64,000 nucleotides of DNA from Zunongwangia profunda SM-A87 (GCF_000023465.1 NC_014041.1:4083501-4147500), one strand, 5' to 3'. Counted from the first letter of the stretch, positions 1 to 9,633 are shown. The notes: generated from the letters alone by a model not told the origin. Translations and numbers: made by a program.

Positions 1-1074
1 TATGGTGAATCTTCCAGAACTGTAGATCGTCCACGTACCGGTTATGAGAGACCTCAAAATGCTAATGAGCAGCGAGAGGAAAAACTTAAAGAAGCTAACT
101 CTTACTACAAAAATGCGTTCGCACAGCAGTCTGCAATGTTAGAAAACGCGATGCAGCAAGATGTAGTATTTACAGATATTGATTCTTACTCCTCTAATTC
201 GGGATATCCTGAAGATGAAGAAATGTATAACGAAGAAGGAACAATGGCCTACAACGGCTCCTACGCTCCTTGGGGTCAGGGTGATCCAGACGACACTACC
301 ATAAACATCTACAACTACGGAGGCGCATGGGGTAGAGGATTTTACAACCCATACTTTGCAATGGGATACGGATGGGGCGGCTTTGGCTGGGGCGGCTGGA
401 ACGGTTTCTATGATCCTTATTTTGCAAACCCATACTGGGGTAGCTGGGGTATAGGCTGGGGCGCTCCCCTCTACGGTGCTGGATGGGCTTATGGCTATGG
501 CTGGGGTGGATTTTCCCCATGGTATTACGGAAGATGGAACCGTGGTTATTACGGTGGTTATTATGCTAATAATTACCATAATTATTATCAGCCAACATAT
601 TCCTACACCAATTCTCGACGTAATTCCAGAAGTTCTTATTCTAATGTATCCAGCCGTAGAAATGACGCTACTACAAGAGCAAGAAGTAACTCTTCATATT
701 CCAGAAGAATTAGAGATATAAGAAATATAGATAGTAATTCGAGAAGCAGCCGATCTACATCTACACGAAATCGTGTTACCGATAGAGAAAATACTAATGT
801 TTACTCACGATCTAACAGGAGAAGTTCAACTACTTATAGCAGAAGTAACAACTCCGGTTCCAGATCATCCATAGGCAGATCTTCAGATAATTCTACTTAT
901 CAGCCCAGCAGATCGAGATCGACAACACCAACGCGATCTTCTGTTAGAACATCTTCTCCTTCAAGAAGTTCTGGCTCTGTAGGAAGAAGTTCTTCTGGAA
1001 GTAGCAGATCATCCGGAGGCAGTAGATCATCTGGAGGAGGCAGTTCCCGCGGTGGCCGAGGAGGAAGAGGCTAG
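1..1074 (+). CDS. Partial low-complexity Gly/Trp/Tyr-rich and Ser/Arg-rich protein (5' end outside window)
   Basis: The reading frame is open from the first base, so the start lies upstream of the window. The visible 357 residues fall in three parts. First comes a charged segment with an acidic stretch. Next is a segment of about 110 residues very rich in Gly, Trp, Tyr, Phe and Pro (about nt 260-590). Last is a Ser/Arg/Thr-rich tail ending in Gly/Arg repeats. No catalytic domain is visible in this part. Similar proteins in flavobacteria are usually called hypothetical, and they sit beside outer-membrane genes. A terminator follows at 1091. Envelope location is inference, since no signal peptide can be seen. 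Confidence 0.75.
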   Translation, partial: YGESSRTVDRPRTGYERPQNANEQREEKLKEANSYYKNAFAQQSAMLENAMQQDVVFTDIDSYSSNSGYPEDEEMYNEEGTMAYNGSYAPWGQGDPDDTTINIYNYGGAWGRGFYNPYFAMGYGWGGFGWGGWNGFYDPYFANPYWGSWGIGWGAPLYGAGWAYGYGWGGFSPWYYGRWNRGYYGGYYANNYHNYYQPTYSYTNSRRNSRSSYSNVSSRRNDATTRARSNSSYSRRIRDIRNIDSNSRSSRSTSTRNRVTDRENTNVYSRSNRRSSTTYSRSNNSGSRSSIGRSSDNSTYQPSRSRSTTPTRSSVRTSSPSRSSGSVGRSSSGSSRSSGGSRSSGGGSSRGGRGGRG

Positions 1075-1090
1075 AATAAACTTATATATA

Positions 1091-1124
1091 AATACCTTAC
1101 AGCGAAACACTGTAAGGTATTTTA
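1091..1124 (+). terminator. Rho-independent terminator
   Basis: A 12-bp perfect stem, AATACCTTACAG paired with CTGTAAGGTATT, has a 7-base loop and runs into a T-rich stretch. It lies 17 bases after the stop of the first gene and ends that transcript before the porin gene. Confidence 0.8.
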
Positions 1125-1153
1125 TTGCCTAAAATTGAATATAACACCTAATT

Positions 1154-2665
1154 ATGAAAAAGATTTTAACTTTCACTTTACTGGCAATCATTACATTCTG
1201 TGATTTGAAAGCTCAGGATATAACCGATGCCTTCAGGTATTCTCATACCGATCTAAAGGGTACGGCCAGGTTTCAGGCTATGAGTGGTGCCTTTGGTGCC
1301 CTTGGCGGCGATATTTCAGCCATTAGTATTAATCCTGCCAGCTCAGCAGTATTTATAAATAGTGCAGCAACATTAACCTTTAGTGATATATCCAAAGAAA
1401 ATACTACTACTTACTTCTCTGGTATTAATAATGCAGAGCACAGTGATTTTAATTTAAATCAGGCCGGTATAGCATTAATATTTAACTCTAATGGTGATAG
1501 CGAGTTTACTAAATTTAGTTTTGGTGTTAATTATGCTGAAGAAAATAATTTTGATGATTCCTTTAAAGCTGCAGGATTAAGTAATAATTCAATTGATCAA
1601 TATTTTGTAAGTTATGCCCAAGGGGTTTCTCTAGATCTTCTAATCCCATATGATGATGAAAGCATCGACGACCTTTATGCCTATCTTGGAGAAAACGAAG
1701 GATATGGCGCTCAACAAGCACTCTTAGGATATCAGGGATTTATCATTAATCCAGAAAGTGATGATATTGAAAATACTAAATACTACTCGTCACTATCTCC
1801 CGGACAATTTCAAAATAGTTATAATTATATTTCTACAGGGCTTAACGGTAAAATCTCTTTTAACTTCGCTGCTGAATTTCAAAAAAAATTATACCTGGGG
1901 ATTAACTTAAATAGCCATTTCATTAATTATGACCGTACTACCAGATATTTTGAAAGCAACGCAAATACAGGTAGTGAAACAAATGAAATTTCATTTGTAA
2001 ATTCACTAAGTACTGATGGGGATGGCTTTTCTGCTCAGATTGGTGGAATTTATAAGATCACCGATCAGTTTAGAATAGGAGCTACTTACGACACCCCAAC
2101 CTGGTACAATATTAGAGAAGAGGCTTCTCAATCTTTAAGAACGTATAGTGATGTATACGATGAAAGCGTTATTGTAAATCCAGATGTTATTAATGTTTAT
2201 CCTGAATACAAACTTAGAACCCCTGGGAAAATAACCGGAAGTGCTGCACTTGTGCTTGGTGGACAAGGCTTAATTAGCCTGGATTACAGCTATAAAGATT
2301 ACGGAAACACTGAATTTCAGCCTACTGATGATGCAGATTTCATCATACAAAACAATATTATCGCTGAAAACTTAAAAGGAGCATCCAGCATTAAGGTTGG
2401 AGGAGAGTACAGAATTGATAACTGGAGCTTAAGGGGAGGGTACCGTTACGAGGAAAGTCCATACAAAGACGGGGTTACTATGAGCGATTTAGATGGATAC
2501 TCTGCAGGAATTGGTTATAGTTTTGGTGCCTTTAAAATCGACGCAGCTTATACTAACACCCAGTATTCTGAGAGCAGGTCCCTTTATCAGGTTGGTTTAA
2601 CAAATACTGCGGCTATCGACAGGGAATTTTCTAGCCTCGTGTTTTCGCTAAGCTTTGGATTATAA
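1154..2665 (+). CDS. OMPP1/FadL/TodX-family outer membrane transport protein
   Basis: This 503-residue protein has a Sec signal peptide of about 20 residues ending before AQD. The N-terminal region around residues 36-62 (FQAMSGAFGALGGDISAISI, followed by NPAS) is the hatch signature of the FadL-like family. The rest has alternating aromatic/polar strands typical of a beta-barrel and ends in a hydrophobic C-terminal strand. FadL-type porins carry hydrophobic compounds across the outer membrane; Bacteroidota members are often annotated as hemin receptors. The substrate cannot be read from the sequence. It is a single gene with a terminator on each side. Confidence 0.85.
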   Translation: MKKILTFTLLAIITFCDLKAQDITDAFRYSHTDLKGTARFQAMSGAFGALGGDISAISINPASSAVFINSAATLTFSDISKENTTTYFSGINNAEHSDFNLNQAGIALIFNSNGDSEFTKFSFGVNYAEENNFDDSFKAAGLSNNSIDQYFVSYAQGVSLDLLIPYDDESIDDLYAYLGENEGYGAQQALLGYQGFIINPESDDIENTKYYSSLSPGQFQNSYNYISTGLNGKISFNFAAEFQKKLYLGINLNSHFINYDRTTRYFESNANTGSETNEISFVNSLSTDGDGFSAQIGGIYKITDQFRIGATYDTPTWYNIREEASQSLRTYSDVYDESVIVNPDVINVYPEYKLRTPGKITGSAALVLGGQGLISLDYSYKDYGNTEFQPTDDADFIIQNNIIAENLKGASSIKVGGEYRIDNWSLRGGYRYEESPYKDGVTMSDLDGYSAGIGYSFGAFKIDAAYTNTQYSESRSLYQVGLTNTAAIDREFSSLVFSLSFGL

Positions 2666-2769
2666 TAGCAGCCAGATAGTTTTTAACCATAACATTAAAC
2701 AGCAAATAATATTTTTCTACGATTGGTAAAAATCTAAGAAAATCATAGCCTTAATAAGGAATTAAAAAT

Positions 2770-2800
2770 CTCGATTTATCGAGTAAATCTCGCGATTTAC
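2770..2800. repeat. Two adjacent perfect palindromes in a convergent intergenic region
   Basis: CTCGATTTATCGAG (2770-2783) is followed, sharing one base, by GTAAATCTCGCGATTTAC (2783-2800). Both are perfect hairpins, and both lie just before the bidirectional terminator that separates the porin gene and the T9SS cargo gene. Confidence 0.6.
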
Positions 2801-2802
2801 AG

Positions 2803-2847
2803 AAAAGCCTAATAACTGAAAAATTTCAATTCATTAGGCTTTTTTAT
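2803..2847. terminator. Bidirectional terminator
   Basis: AAAAGCCTAAT (2803-2813) pairs with ATTAGGCTTTT (2833-2843), with A-tracts and T-tracts on the outer sides. It serves the porin gene from the left and the T9SS cargo gene from the right. The T-tract abuts the stop codon of the minus-strand gene. Confidence 0.8.
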
Positions 2848-4682
2848 TTTATTAAACTAAAATGAGCACTAAAATTGTGCCTACTACTTGTTTTAAAGTT
2901 CACATATTCCAAATTGAACCAATAATCATCTTCAGGCAAAAGTTTACCATTCACAAGCCCATCCCAACCTTCTCCATCCGGGTCTATATTCTTTAAAAAA
3001 ACACCATTACGATCAAAAACCCTAATCTTAAGCACCTTATAATCCGCATCCTGCGTTACTGACCAACGATCGTTATAACCATCTCCATTAGGAGTAAAGA
3101 AAAAATCATAGCCTACAACTGTAAACTCTTTTACAACAACTCCTCCACAACCGCCTGCTTCCCGAATTTGTAATTCATGAACTCCTCGCTGGATATTACG
3201 AAAAACAGGATCGGATGTATAGGCCCCATTATCCAGGCTGTACTCAAATTCCGAGGAATGCCCAATATTGCGTGACGCATTAATTTCTACAGTCCAGCTA
3301 TTTTCAAAATCACCCTTTAAAATGTCTACTTTTACCGAATTCGGTTCAGACACGTAACTAACAGTAGTGGAAAAACGAACTTCACAACCTGTAAATTTTT
3401 CAGTCAACACCAACGTGTAATTGGGATTAGCAGACTCTTCATATAAATATAAATCGTATTCCGAAGATATTAACTCCTCTCCATTGTACCAGGAATACTC
3501 ATAACTTTTGCCAAAATCTTTTCCCAGTACAAGCTCATCATTAAATAATCCGTAAGCATCCACGCAAATTCTATAGTTTTCCTCCAAAGGTGCTTCGGGA
3601 AGCGTCCGAATATCTAAATGAATTGCAGCAATATCTGATATGCAACCTGATTCAAGATTTACTATACGGGCCAAAATTGTCTCTCTACTTACGCTATAAT
3701 TTTCAGGATCCGGAATTTTATTGTTATTAAGAGCACCTTCTTCTGTCTCAAAATATTCTACTTTGTAAAATTCTGGAGAGGCATTAAGTGATAATAGTTC
3801 AGTTTGTTTTATGGTTAAATCAATAAGGCTATCCTGTTCACAAACAAATATGGCTTCCACAGGCTGCTTAATTACAGGGCGATCATAAAAAGCCACCTCC
3901 ACATTATCTTCTATAGTGTTATCCCCATCAGCATTCTGGATTAAAACTCGGTAGGTACCACTTACGGTAACCTTTAACTGTGCTTTATTTTCAGCCTCTA
4001 ATTGAACAAAATCATCGTTATTTTCGTCAAAGACAAACCACTGATAGCTTATTGCTCCTTGTTCCTCTGCATTAAGTATAGTTTCATTTTCCCCACAAAC
4101 TACTTTATCTGCTCCCAAAATTCCGTTTAGAATAGCACAATTTGTAGAACCTGCATTGCTACCATTATTGGTTTGCTTCAAATTTATAAAACCAGGAAGT
4201 TCACTGTAGTTGGTTAGCAAAAAAACATAGACCTCACCTTTTTTAGCATTATTGATCGCAGCCACTTCTACAGCATCTTCGGAATATGAACAATCCACAT
4301 GATTTTTTTCAGACAGTAACTCGTTGTTACAATAATCCTCTGAAGCGTTAAATGGCCCCCAAATTACGAAATCAACATCTAAAGCTTCTCCGCTCCCATC
4401 TTCATTTTCGCTTTGAGAAATCAAAAACTCTAAATCTCCCGAATCTTCTATTTGCAAATAAAACCAGGAAGGATACCTGGGAAACTCTACGCACCCATAA
4501 TCCGGACCGCTTTCCCCGGCCACCACCTCGCTATTCAGCCTATTCGAATTTTCAAAAACAAGCTCTTCATTACCCGCACAAAAAGGACGAATATCTGCAC
4601 AACGGGAACCTTGTGCAAAAAGAGTGGTAACCAGCAAAAAAAGGGATACAAAAAGACCTGTTTTCAACGTGTTTGCGCGCAT
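2844..4682 (-). CDS. T9SS type B sorting domain-containing secreted protein
   Basis: The first ATG (4682) gives 612 residues with a signal peptide ending near LFAQGS. An in-frame TTG nine bases upstream is less likely. The C-terminal 90 residues contain FFFTPNGDGYNDRWSV, then a strand-rich segment with EGWDGLVNGKLLPEDDYWF. This is the CHU_C / gliding-motility-associated C-terminal domain that directs export by type IX secretion. The middle looks like Ig-like surface repeats with paired cysteines. Function beyond being a surface or secreted protein is unknown. It is a single gene with a palindrome over its start codon. Confidence 0.88.
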   Translation of the reverse strand: MRANTLKTGLFVSLFLLVTTLFAQGSRCADIRPFCAGNEELVFENSNRLNSEVVAGESGPDYGCVEFPRYPSWFYLQIEDSGDLEFLISQSENEDGSGEALDVDFVIWGPFNASEDYCNNELLSEKNHVDCSYSEDAVEVAAINNAKKGEVYVFLLTNYSELPGFINLKQTNNGSNAGSTNCAILNGILGADKVVCGENETILNAEEQGAISYQWFVFDENNDDFVQLEAENKAQLKVTVSGTYRVLIQNADGDNTIEDNVEVAFYDRPVIKQPVEAIFVCEQDSLIDLTIKQTELLSLNASPEFYKVEYFETEEGALNNNKIPDPENYSVSRETILARIVNLESGCISDIAAIHLDIRTLPEAPLEENYRICVDAYGLFNDELVLGKDFGKSYEYSWYNGEELISSEYDLYLYEESANPNYTLVLTEKFTGCEVRFSTTVSYVSEPNSVKVDILKGDFENSWTVEINASRNIGHSSEFEYSLDNGAYTSDPVFRNIQRGVHELQIREAGGCGGVVVKEFTVVGYDFFFTPNGDGYNDRWSVTQDADYKVLKIRVFDRNGVFLKNIDPDGEGWDGLVNGKLLPEDDYWFNLEYVNFKTSSRHNFSAHFSLIK

Positions 4683-4692
4683 TGCGCGCAAA
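4672..4692. promoter_or_regulatory. 21-bp perfect palindrome over the start of the T9SS cargo gene
   Basis: TTTGCGCGCA-T-TGCGCGCAAA is a perfect inverted repeat covering the start codon of the minus-strand T9SS cargo gene. It stands out by GC content from its AT-rich surroundings. It could be an operator or an mRNA hairpin that hides the start; no regulator is identified. Confidence 0.5.
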
Positions 4693-4767
4693 TTATAAAA
4701 TTATATAATGCAAAAATCCATTAATAGACAAGAGGCAGGAAAATCAGTATTAAAAGTATTAAATGTG

Positions 4768-4775
4768 TATCTTTG
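4768..4775 (+). promoter_or_regulatory. folE promoter -7 box
   Basis: TATCTTTG matches the Bacteroidota sigma-factor -7 consensus TAnnTTTG and lies about 40 bases before the folE ATG. No clear TTG -33 element is visible at the usual spacing. Confidence 0.6.
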
Positions 4776-4816
4776 CAAGCTAAATGAATACTTTACGACT
4801 TATAGCGTAAAACGGC

Positions 4817-5494
4817 ATGAAAATAGACAAAGTTTTGAATGAAATTGACGAAATGGGTGATGCACACGCCGGAAGTAGTGCAGAAACACCTATAAGAAAA
4901 GATGCTTTTGAAGTTAGTGATACTGATAAGATTGCACTAATTAGAGAAGATGTTGAACGTATTATGCAAACACTTGGATTAGATCTTACCGACGATAGTC
5001 TAAAGGGCACGCCTCAACGTGTAGCAAAAATGTTTGTAAATGAGATTTTCTCTGGGCTGGATCCAAAAAGAAAACCAAAAGCATCGGTTTTTGACAATAA
5101 ATACAAATATGGTGAGATGCTTGTAGAGAAGAATATTACAGTTTATTCTACCTGCGAACATCACCTTCTACCAATTGTTGGAAAAGCACATGTAGCGTAT
5201 ATTTCTAATGGTACCGTTGTAGGTTTATCCAAAATGAACAGAATAGTAGATTATTACGCCAAAAGACCACAGGTACAGGAACGAATGACCATGCAAATTG
5301 TACAGGAACTTCAGCAAGTGTTGGGAACTGAAGATGTAGCATGCGTTGTTGATGCCAAACACCTTTGCGTAAATAGCCGTGGAATAAGAGATATAGAAAG
5401 CAGTACCGTAACCAGTGAATTTGGCGGTGCTTTTAAACAAAAAGAAGTTCGTAGAGAATTTTTGGACTATATTAAGCTAGATACTACATTTTAA
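4817..5494 (+). CDS. folE: GTP cyclohydrolase I
   Basis: FolE converts GTP to 7,8-dihydroneopterin triphosphate, the first step of folate and pterin synthesis and, through the same product, of queuosine (queE lies at 17.1 kb). The 225-residue length is normal. Zinc ligands are visible as C113 and H116 in STCEHHLLP and C184 in AKHLCVNSRG. The family motif KMNRIVDYYAKRPQVQERM is intact. The first 40 residues are a variable extension. It is a cytoplasmic enzyme, and cysS follows after 30 bases, probably in one transcript. Confidence 0.97.
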   Translation: MKIDKVLNEIDEMGDAHAGSSAETPIRKDAFEVSDTDKIALIREDVERIMQTLGLDLTDDSLKGTPQRVAKMFVNEIFSGLDPKRKPKASVFDNKYKYGEMLVEKNITVYSTCEHHLLPIVGKAHVAYISNGTVVGLSKMNRIVDYYAKRPQVQERMTMQIVQELQQVLGTEDVACVVDAKHLCVNSRGIRDIESSTVTSEFGGAFKQKEVRREFLDYIKLDTTF

Positions 5495-5524
5495 TTAACT
5501 TGCTTTCTTAAAACTACGCTCTTT

Positions 5525-7009
5525 ATGGCGCTTTTCGAAGAACAACAGCTAAAAATTTACAATTCAATTTCTGGAGAGAAAGAAGTATTCAAACCTATAA
5601 ACGATAGCTACGTTGGAATGTATGTTTGCGGTCCAACCGTATATAGCAACGTTCATTTAGGAAATTGTCGCACTTTTATTTCTTTCGACCTGGTGTTTAG
5701 ATACCTAAAGCATCTGGGATATAAAGTGAGATATGTTCGAAATATTACCGACGCCGGCCATTTGGAAAATGATGCCGAAACCGGAGAAGACAGAATTGCT
5801 AAAAAAGCAAGACTTGAACAGATTGAGCCTATGGAAGTGGTGCAAAAATACACCGTAGATTTTCACAATATCCTGGAGAAATTCAACAATCTTCCCCCTA
5901 GTATAGAACCTACAGCGACAGGACATATTGTAGAGCAGATAGAAATCATTAAAACGATTATCGATAGAGGATTTGCTTACGAAGCTAATGGTTCTGTTTA
6001 TTTTGATGTTTTAAAATATAACGAAGAAAAGCACTATGGTAAATTAAGCGGTAGGGCAATCGAAGATATGATTGCAAATACAAGAGAGCTTGCCGCACAA
6101 AGTGATAAAAGAAATCCGCAGGATTTTGCACTTTGGAAAAAAGCAGAACCACAACATATTATGCGCTGGCCCTCACCATGGAGTGATGGTTTCCCGGGAT
6201 GGCATTTAGAATGTACCGTAATGAGCACCAAATACCTTGGAGAAGAATTTGATATTCATGGCGGGGGAATGGACTTAAAATTCCCACATCACGAATGTGA
6301 AATTGCCCAGGGCGAAGCTGCTACCGGTAAAGATCCAGTTCACTACTGGATGCACGCCAACATGCTTACCCTTAACGGGAAGAAAATGGCTAAAAGCACC
6401 GGCAACAATATTCTCCCTGAAGAGCTTTTTAGCGGAAAAAATGAAGTAATTGGTAAAGCTTTTTCTCCTAACGTAGCACGTTTTTTTATGCTACAGGCAC
6501 ATTATCGCAGTATTTTAGATTTCTCTAAAGAAGCACTAAGCGCAAGTGAAAAAGGCTTCAACAGGCTAATAGAAGCCTACGCATCTATAGATGATCTACC
6601 TGAATCTTCTGCTAGCACCATTAATCTTGCTGAGTGGAAGCAATCTTGCTACGACGCCATGAACGATGATTTTAACAGTCCTATATTAATTGCAAAATTA
6701 TTTGACGCTGTAAAATGGATAAACGCTATAAAAGAAGAAAGCTTAAAGATATCTGCAGAAGATAAATTAGAGTTGAAGCAGGTGCTTCACGATTTCTTAT
6801 TTGATATTTTAGGCTTACGCGACGGCGAGAAAAGTTTAGATAATAATTCAGATAAACTTTCGGGAGCAGTAGAGCTTCTTATAAAACTTAGAGCGGAAGC
6901 AAGAAATAACCGTGATTTCGCTACAAGTGACAAAATTCGAGATCAATTACAGGAAATGGGGATCCAGCTAAAAGATGGTAAAGACGGAACCACTTTTTCC
7001 ATCAATTAA
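5525..7009 (+). CDS. cysS: Cysteinyl-tRNA synthetase
   Basis: This class I aminoacyl-tRNA synthetase charges tRNA-Cys. Its 494 residues include the zinc and substrate cysteine C35 in [10 protein letters not shown], the HIGH-type motif HLGN at 44-47 and the KMSKS-type motif KMAKSTGN near residue 286. The zinc-site segment [13 protein letters not shown] and the [18 protein letters not shown] motif are intact. The C-terminal DALR-like helical domain is present. It starts 30 bases after folE, and yidD follows 27 bases after its stop. Confidence 0.97.
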   Translation: MALFEEQQLKIYNSISGEKEVFKPINDSYVGMYVCGPTVYSNVHLGNCRTFISFDLVFRYLKHLGYKVRYVRNITDAGHLENDAETGEDRIAKKARLEQIEPMEVVQKYTVDFHNILEKFNNLPPSIEPTATGHIVEQIEIIKTIIDRGFAYEANGSVYFDVLKYNEEKHYGKLSGRAIEDMIANTRELAAQSDKRNPQDFALWKKAEPQHIMRWPSPWSDGFPGWHLECTVMSTKYLGEEFDIHGGGMDLKFPHHECEIAQGEAATGKDPVHYWMHANMLTLNGKKMAKSTGNNILPEELFSGKNEVIGKAFSPNVARFFMLQAHYRSILDFSKEALSASEKGFNRLIEAYASIDDLPESSASTINLAEWKQSCYDAMNDDFNSPILIAKLFDAVKWINAIKEESLKISAEDKLELKQVLHDFLFDILGLRDGEKSLDNNSDKLSGAVELLIKLRAEARNNRDFATSDKIRDQLQEMGIQLKDGKDGTTFSIN

Positions 7010-7036
7010 AAACAAACAATCAATAAATGGATAACT

Positions 7037-7261
7037 ATGCTTAAAAAAATGCTTATTTATCCATTTATTATTTTGGTAAAATGCTACCAGAATTTTATTT
7101 CTCCTCTTACACCCGCTACCTGCAGGTATACCCCCACCTGTTCTAATTACACGATTGCGGCATTACAAAAACACGGACTTTTTAAAGGTGGATGGTTAGC
7201 TTTAAAACGAATATTTAGTTGTCATCCCTGGGGTGGTAGCGGTTATGATCCTGTGCCTTAG
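7037..7261 (+). CDS. yidD: Membrane protein insertion efficiency factor YidD
   Basis: This 74-residue member of the YidD/DUF37 family has the conserved core [20 protein letters not shown], followed by [12 protein letters not shown]. It has one amphipathic or hydrophobic N-terminal segment. YidD proteins sit at the inner membrane and assist YidC-mediated insertion. In many genomes it neighbours yidC and rnpA; here it follows cysS instead. Confidence 0.93.
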   Translation: MLKKMLIYPFIILVKCYQNFISPLTPATCRYTPTCSNYTIAALQKHGLFKGGWLALKRIFSCHPWGGSGYDPVP

Positions 7262-7377
7262 CATTTTTTCAGTATAAGTGTAAATAAGATATCAGCCAAT
7301 AGAAGTGATTAAGCTTCATTTTATAGGCGAAGTTTTTGCAAATATGTATCTTTACAGCTCAACCGAAATTCAAAATA

Positions 7378-8208
7378 ATGCTTATTGACGCCATGAGATG
7401 GAGCCCTTCCGAAGGGATAGATTTAGGGATCCTAACAATACACTATTATAGCCTAATGTTTCTAATTGCCTTTGGTCTAGGCTGGTATATCATGAAGGCC
7501 ATCTATACCCGGGAACGTATTCCTCTAGAAAAATTAGACTCTCTTTTTATCTATACTGTACTTGCTACGCTCATAGGAGCACGTCTTGGTCATGTTATAT
7601 TTTATGATTGGGATTATTTCCAACACCATTTATTAGAAATATTCTTACCAGTAAAGTTTGAACCAGAATTTCAATTTACCGGTTTTAGAGGGCTTGCCAG
7701 TCATGGTGCAGCAATAGGGATAATCACCGCTATGTATCTTTACCGTAAGCGTGTTCTGGACAAGCCGGTTTTATGGATTTTAGATCGTATTGTTATTCCC
7801 GTTGCCTGCGGTGGTATATTCGTGAGAATAGGAAATTTTATGAATTCTGAAATCATCGGTAAACCCACTAATAGCGATTACGGAGTGATTTTTGAAAATC
7901 TAGGCGAATCTTTCCCCAGGCACCCCGCACAGCTTTACGAAAGCTTTTGCTACTTGCTAATCTTTCTTCTACTCTATTTTCTTTATTGGAAAACCAATAA
8001 AAGATTCAAGGTTGGATATATTTTTGGCTTATTTTTAGTGCTGCTTTGGACGGTAAGATTCTTTGTGGAATTTGTAAAAGAAGCTCAGGTAGAAGAACGC
8101 GCCACGTGGCTTTTAAACACAGGACAATGGCTTAGCATCCCATTTATTATTGCAGGATTTTATTTTATGTATCGCCCGCAGGCAAAACAACAAAACACAG
8201 CGCAATAG
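7378..8208 (+). CDS. lgt: Prolipoprotein diacylglyceryl transferase
   Basis: Lgt moves diacylglycerol from phosphatidylglycerol to the lipobox cysteine of prolipoproteins at the inner membrane. The ATG at 7378 gives 276 residues. A TTG at 7336 is open in the same frame but lies on the promoter-like TATCTTTA box (7347-7354), so I reject it. Several membrane segments are visible. The family signature appears as FRGLASHGAAIGIITAMYL, and a later HPAQLYESF motif is intact. The next gene, a lipoprotein, overlaps the stop by one base, so the two are translationally coupled. Confidence 0.95.
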   Translation: MLIDAMRWSPSEGIDLGILTIHYYSLMFLIAFGLGWYIMKAIYTRERIPLEKLDSLFIYTVLATLIGARLGHVIFYDWDYFQHHLLEIFLPVKFEPEFQFTGFRGLASHGAAIGIITAMYLYRKRVLDKPVLWILDRIVIPVACGGIFVRIGNFMNSEIIGKPTNSDYGVIFENLGESFPRHPAQLYESFCYLLIFLLLYFLYWKTNKRFKVGYIFGLFLVLLWTVRFFVEFVKEAQVEERATWLLNTGQWLSIPFIIAGFYFMYRPQAKQQNTAQ

Positions 8209-8690
8209 TGATAAATAAACTTTTATATTTTGGATTAACGGTGATTATACTTTTTTGTAGTTCCTGTAAAAATGATGAAGGAAAAGAAATTGAAGTTCAA
8301 AATATCGAATTTCGGGATGATGCAGATTTATACCTAATAAATAAGGCAGATGACACCATTAAAACCCTTGATATCGAAATAGCAGATGATGACTATTCCA
8401 GGGCAACAGGACTAATGTATCGTGAATCGATGGAAGAAACCCAGGGAATGCTTTTTGTTTACCAAAGGGAATCGATACATAATTTCTATATGAAAAACAC
8501 CTATATACCATTAGATCTTATCTTTTTTGATTCCGATAGCACTATAGTTAGCTTCCAAAAAGATGCAAAACCTTTAGATGAAAGTCTTTTGCCATCACAG
8601 GTACCCGCCCAGTTTATATTAGAAATAAATGCTGGTCTATCTGAACGCTGGGGTTTAAAAACAGGAGATCGCTTTAGCGTTCAGCAATAA
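8208..8690 (+). CDS. DUF192 domain lipoprotein
   Basis: The GTG start shares its first base with the lgt stop codon. The N-terminus is a lipoprotein signal with lipobox LFCSSC. The remaining residues match DUF192: RATGLMYRESMEETQGMLFV, then FYMKNTYIPLDLIFFD and a C-terminal ILEINAGLSERWGLKTGD. DUF192 proteins are small beta-rich periplasmic or lipid-anchored proteins of unknown role. Coupling to lgt is notable because lgt lipidates proteins of exactly this type. A strong terminator follows. Confidence 0.88.
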   Translation: MINKLLYFGLTVIILFCSSCKNDEGKEIEVQNIEFRDDADLYLINKADDTIKTLDIEIADDDYSRATGLMYRESMEETQGMLFVYQRESIHNFYMKNTYIPLDLIFFDSDSTIVSFQKDAKPLDESLLPSQVPAQFILEINAGLSERWGLKTGDRFSVQQ

Positions 8691-8731
8691 GTTTTTACAA
8701 AGTATTAAATCATAGCTTTAACGCTGAAAAT

Positions 8732-8776
8732 AAGGGTTAAAACGTCCTAAAACCGGGTGTTTTAACCCTTTTTGTT
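8732..8776 (+). terminator. Rho-independent terminator after lgt/DUF192
   Basis: AAGGGTTAAAAC (8732-8743) pairs perfectly with GTTTTAACCCTT (8759-8770), and a T-tract follows. It ends the folE-cysS-yidD-lgt-DUF192 block. Confidence 0.85.
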
Positions 8777-9633
8777 TCTGAATTCATAACTTTTCAAGAG
8801 CTTTATAATATCGATATCTATTCGTTAGGTCCTACAATTGTAGCATGACGATTTACACAATCTTTCTCAAGAATTCAAATTCAATCCTAACAGGCTTTTC
8901 TTCAATTATTTACAGACAGCATCTACCTGAGTCGTTAATCACTTCCTTTAAATTAAGACGTAAATAGCTGGTTGACTCTAATTATTGGTCTTTAGGAAAT
9001 TAATTTAAGCAGATACGATTGGGTATTATGCACTAAAAGATAAAATCATTTCAACACTAAAAACATCAAGATGGGAAGCTTTGGTTTTGCCTAATTTAAT
9101 TTACCGGTAATAATAGTTGCACTCATTTCCATATTTCTAGTTTTTTTTGCCTGAACTATATTTACTTTTAAAACATCACTAAGACTTAGAGGTGATTCTC
9201 CCAAAATGATTAAAAATTAACTGAAGTGCTTTTATAAAACCATGAATACACTTAATACGTCTTACGTAATCCATCCCGTTACAAAATTTTCGACTGGATG
9301 ATGTTGCTCAAAAAATGTCTATACTAGCAACCTGAAACCACGCTAAAAAAACGCTATTTTCATTGCTTTAATCTCTTTAGTTGCCAAAAGCAAAATACAA
9401 AATTTAGGATAGTTATAGCAGGCTCTATTTCTATATAGTAAATATAGCTACCAGCGAACTTTCTTCAATTGCCACAGCGGTTTGCAAGGGCTGGTAATAT
9501 CCCTTATAGCTTCAAGTTCTTTCTCATCAGTTCTCCTTAAGAGTTTAATTACTTCCAAAAGTATGCTAAAAATATTTACGATGAATAAAGAAGGCTACTT
9601 AGACAGCTCTTACAAGATAAAAAATAGTGCAAT
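8777..9633. other. Gene-poor AT-rich stretch, possibly decayed genes
   Basis: About 860 bases between two terminators hold no convincing gene. Frames on both strands are broken every few dozen codons. On the minus strand, short protein-like runs appear, such as LRRTDEKELEAIRDITSP (about 9490-9545) and LKVNIVQAKKTRNMEMSATI (about 9110-9175). They are not in a common frame and have no start. This fits a decayed minus-strand gene, but I cannot name the parent. A short plus-strand open frame at 9482-9676 runs through the terminator and is not believable. Confidence 0.4.

Noticed and set aside
7336..7377. Upstream TTG start for lgt
   Set aside because: The extra codons lie on the TATCTTTA promoter-like box, and the ATG at 7378 gives the normal length.
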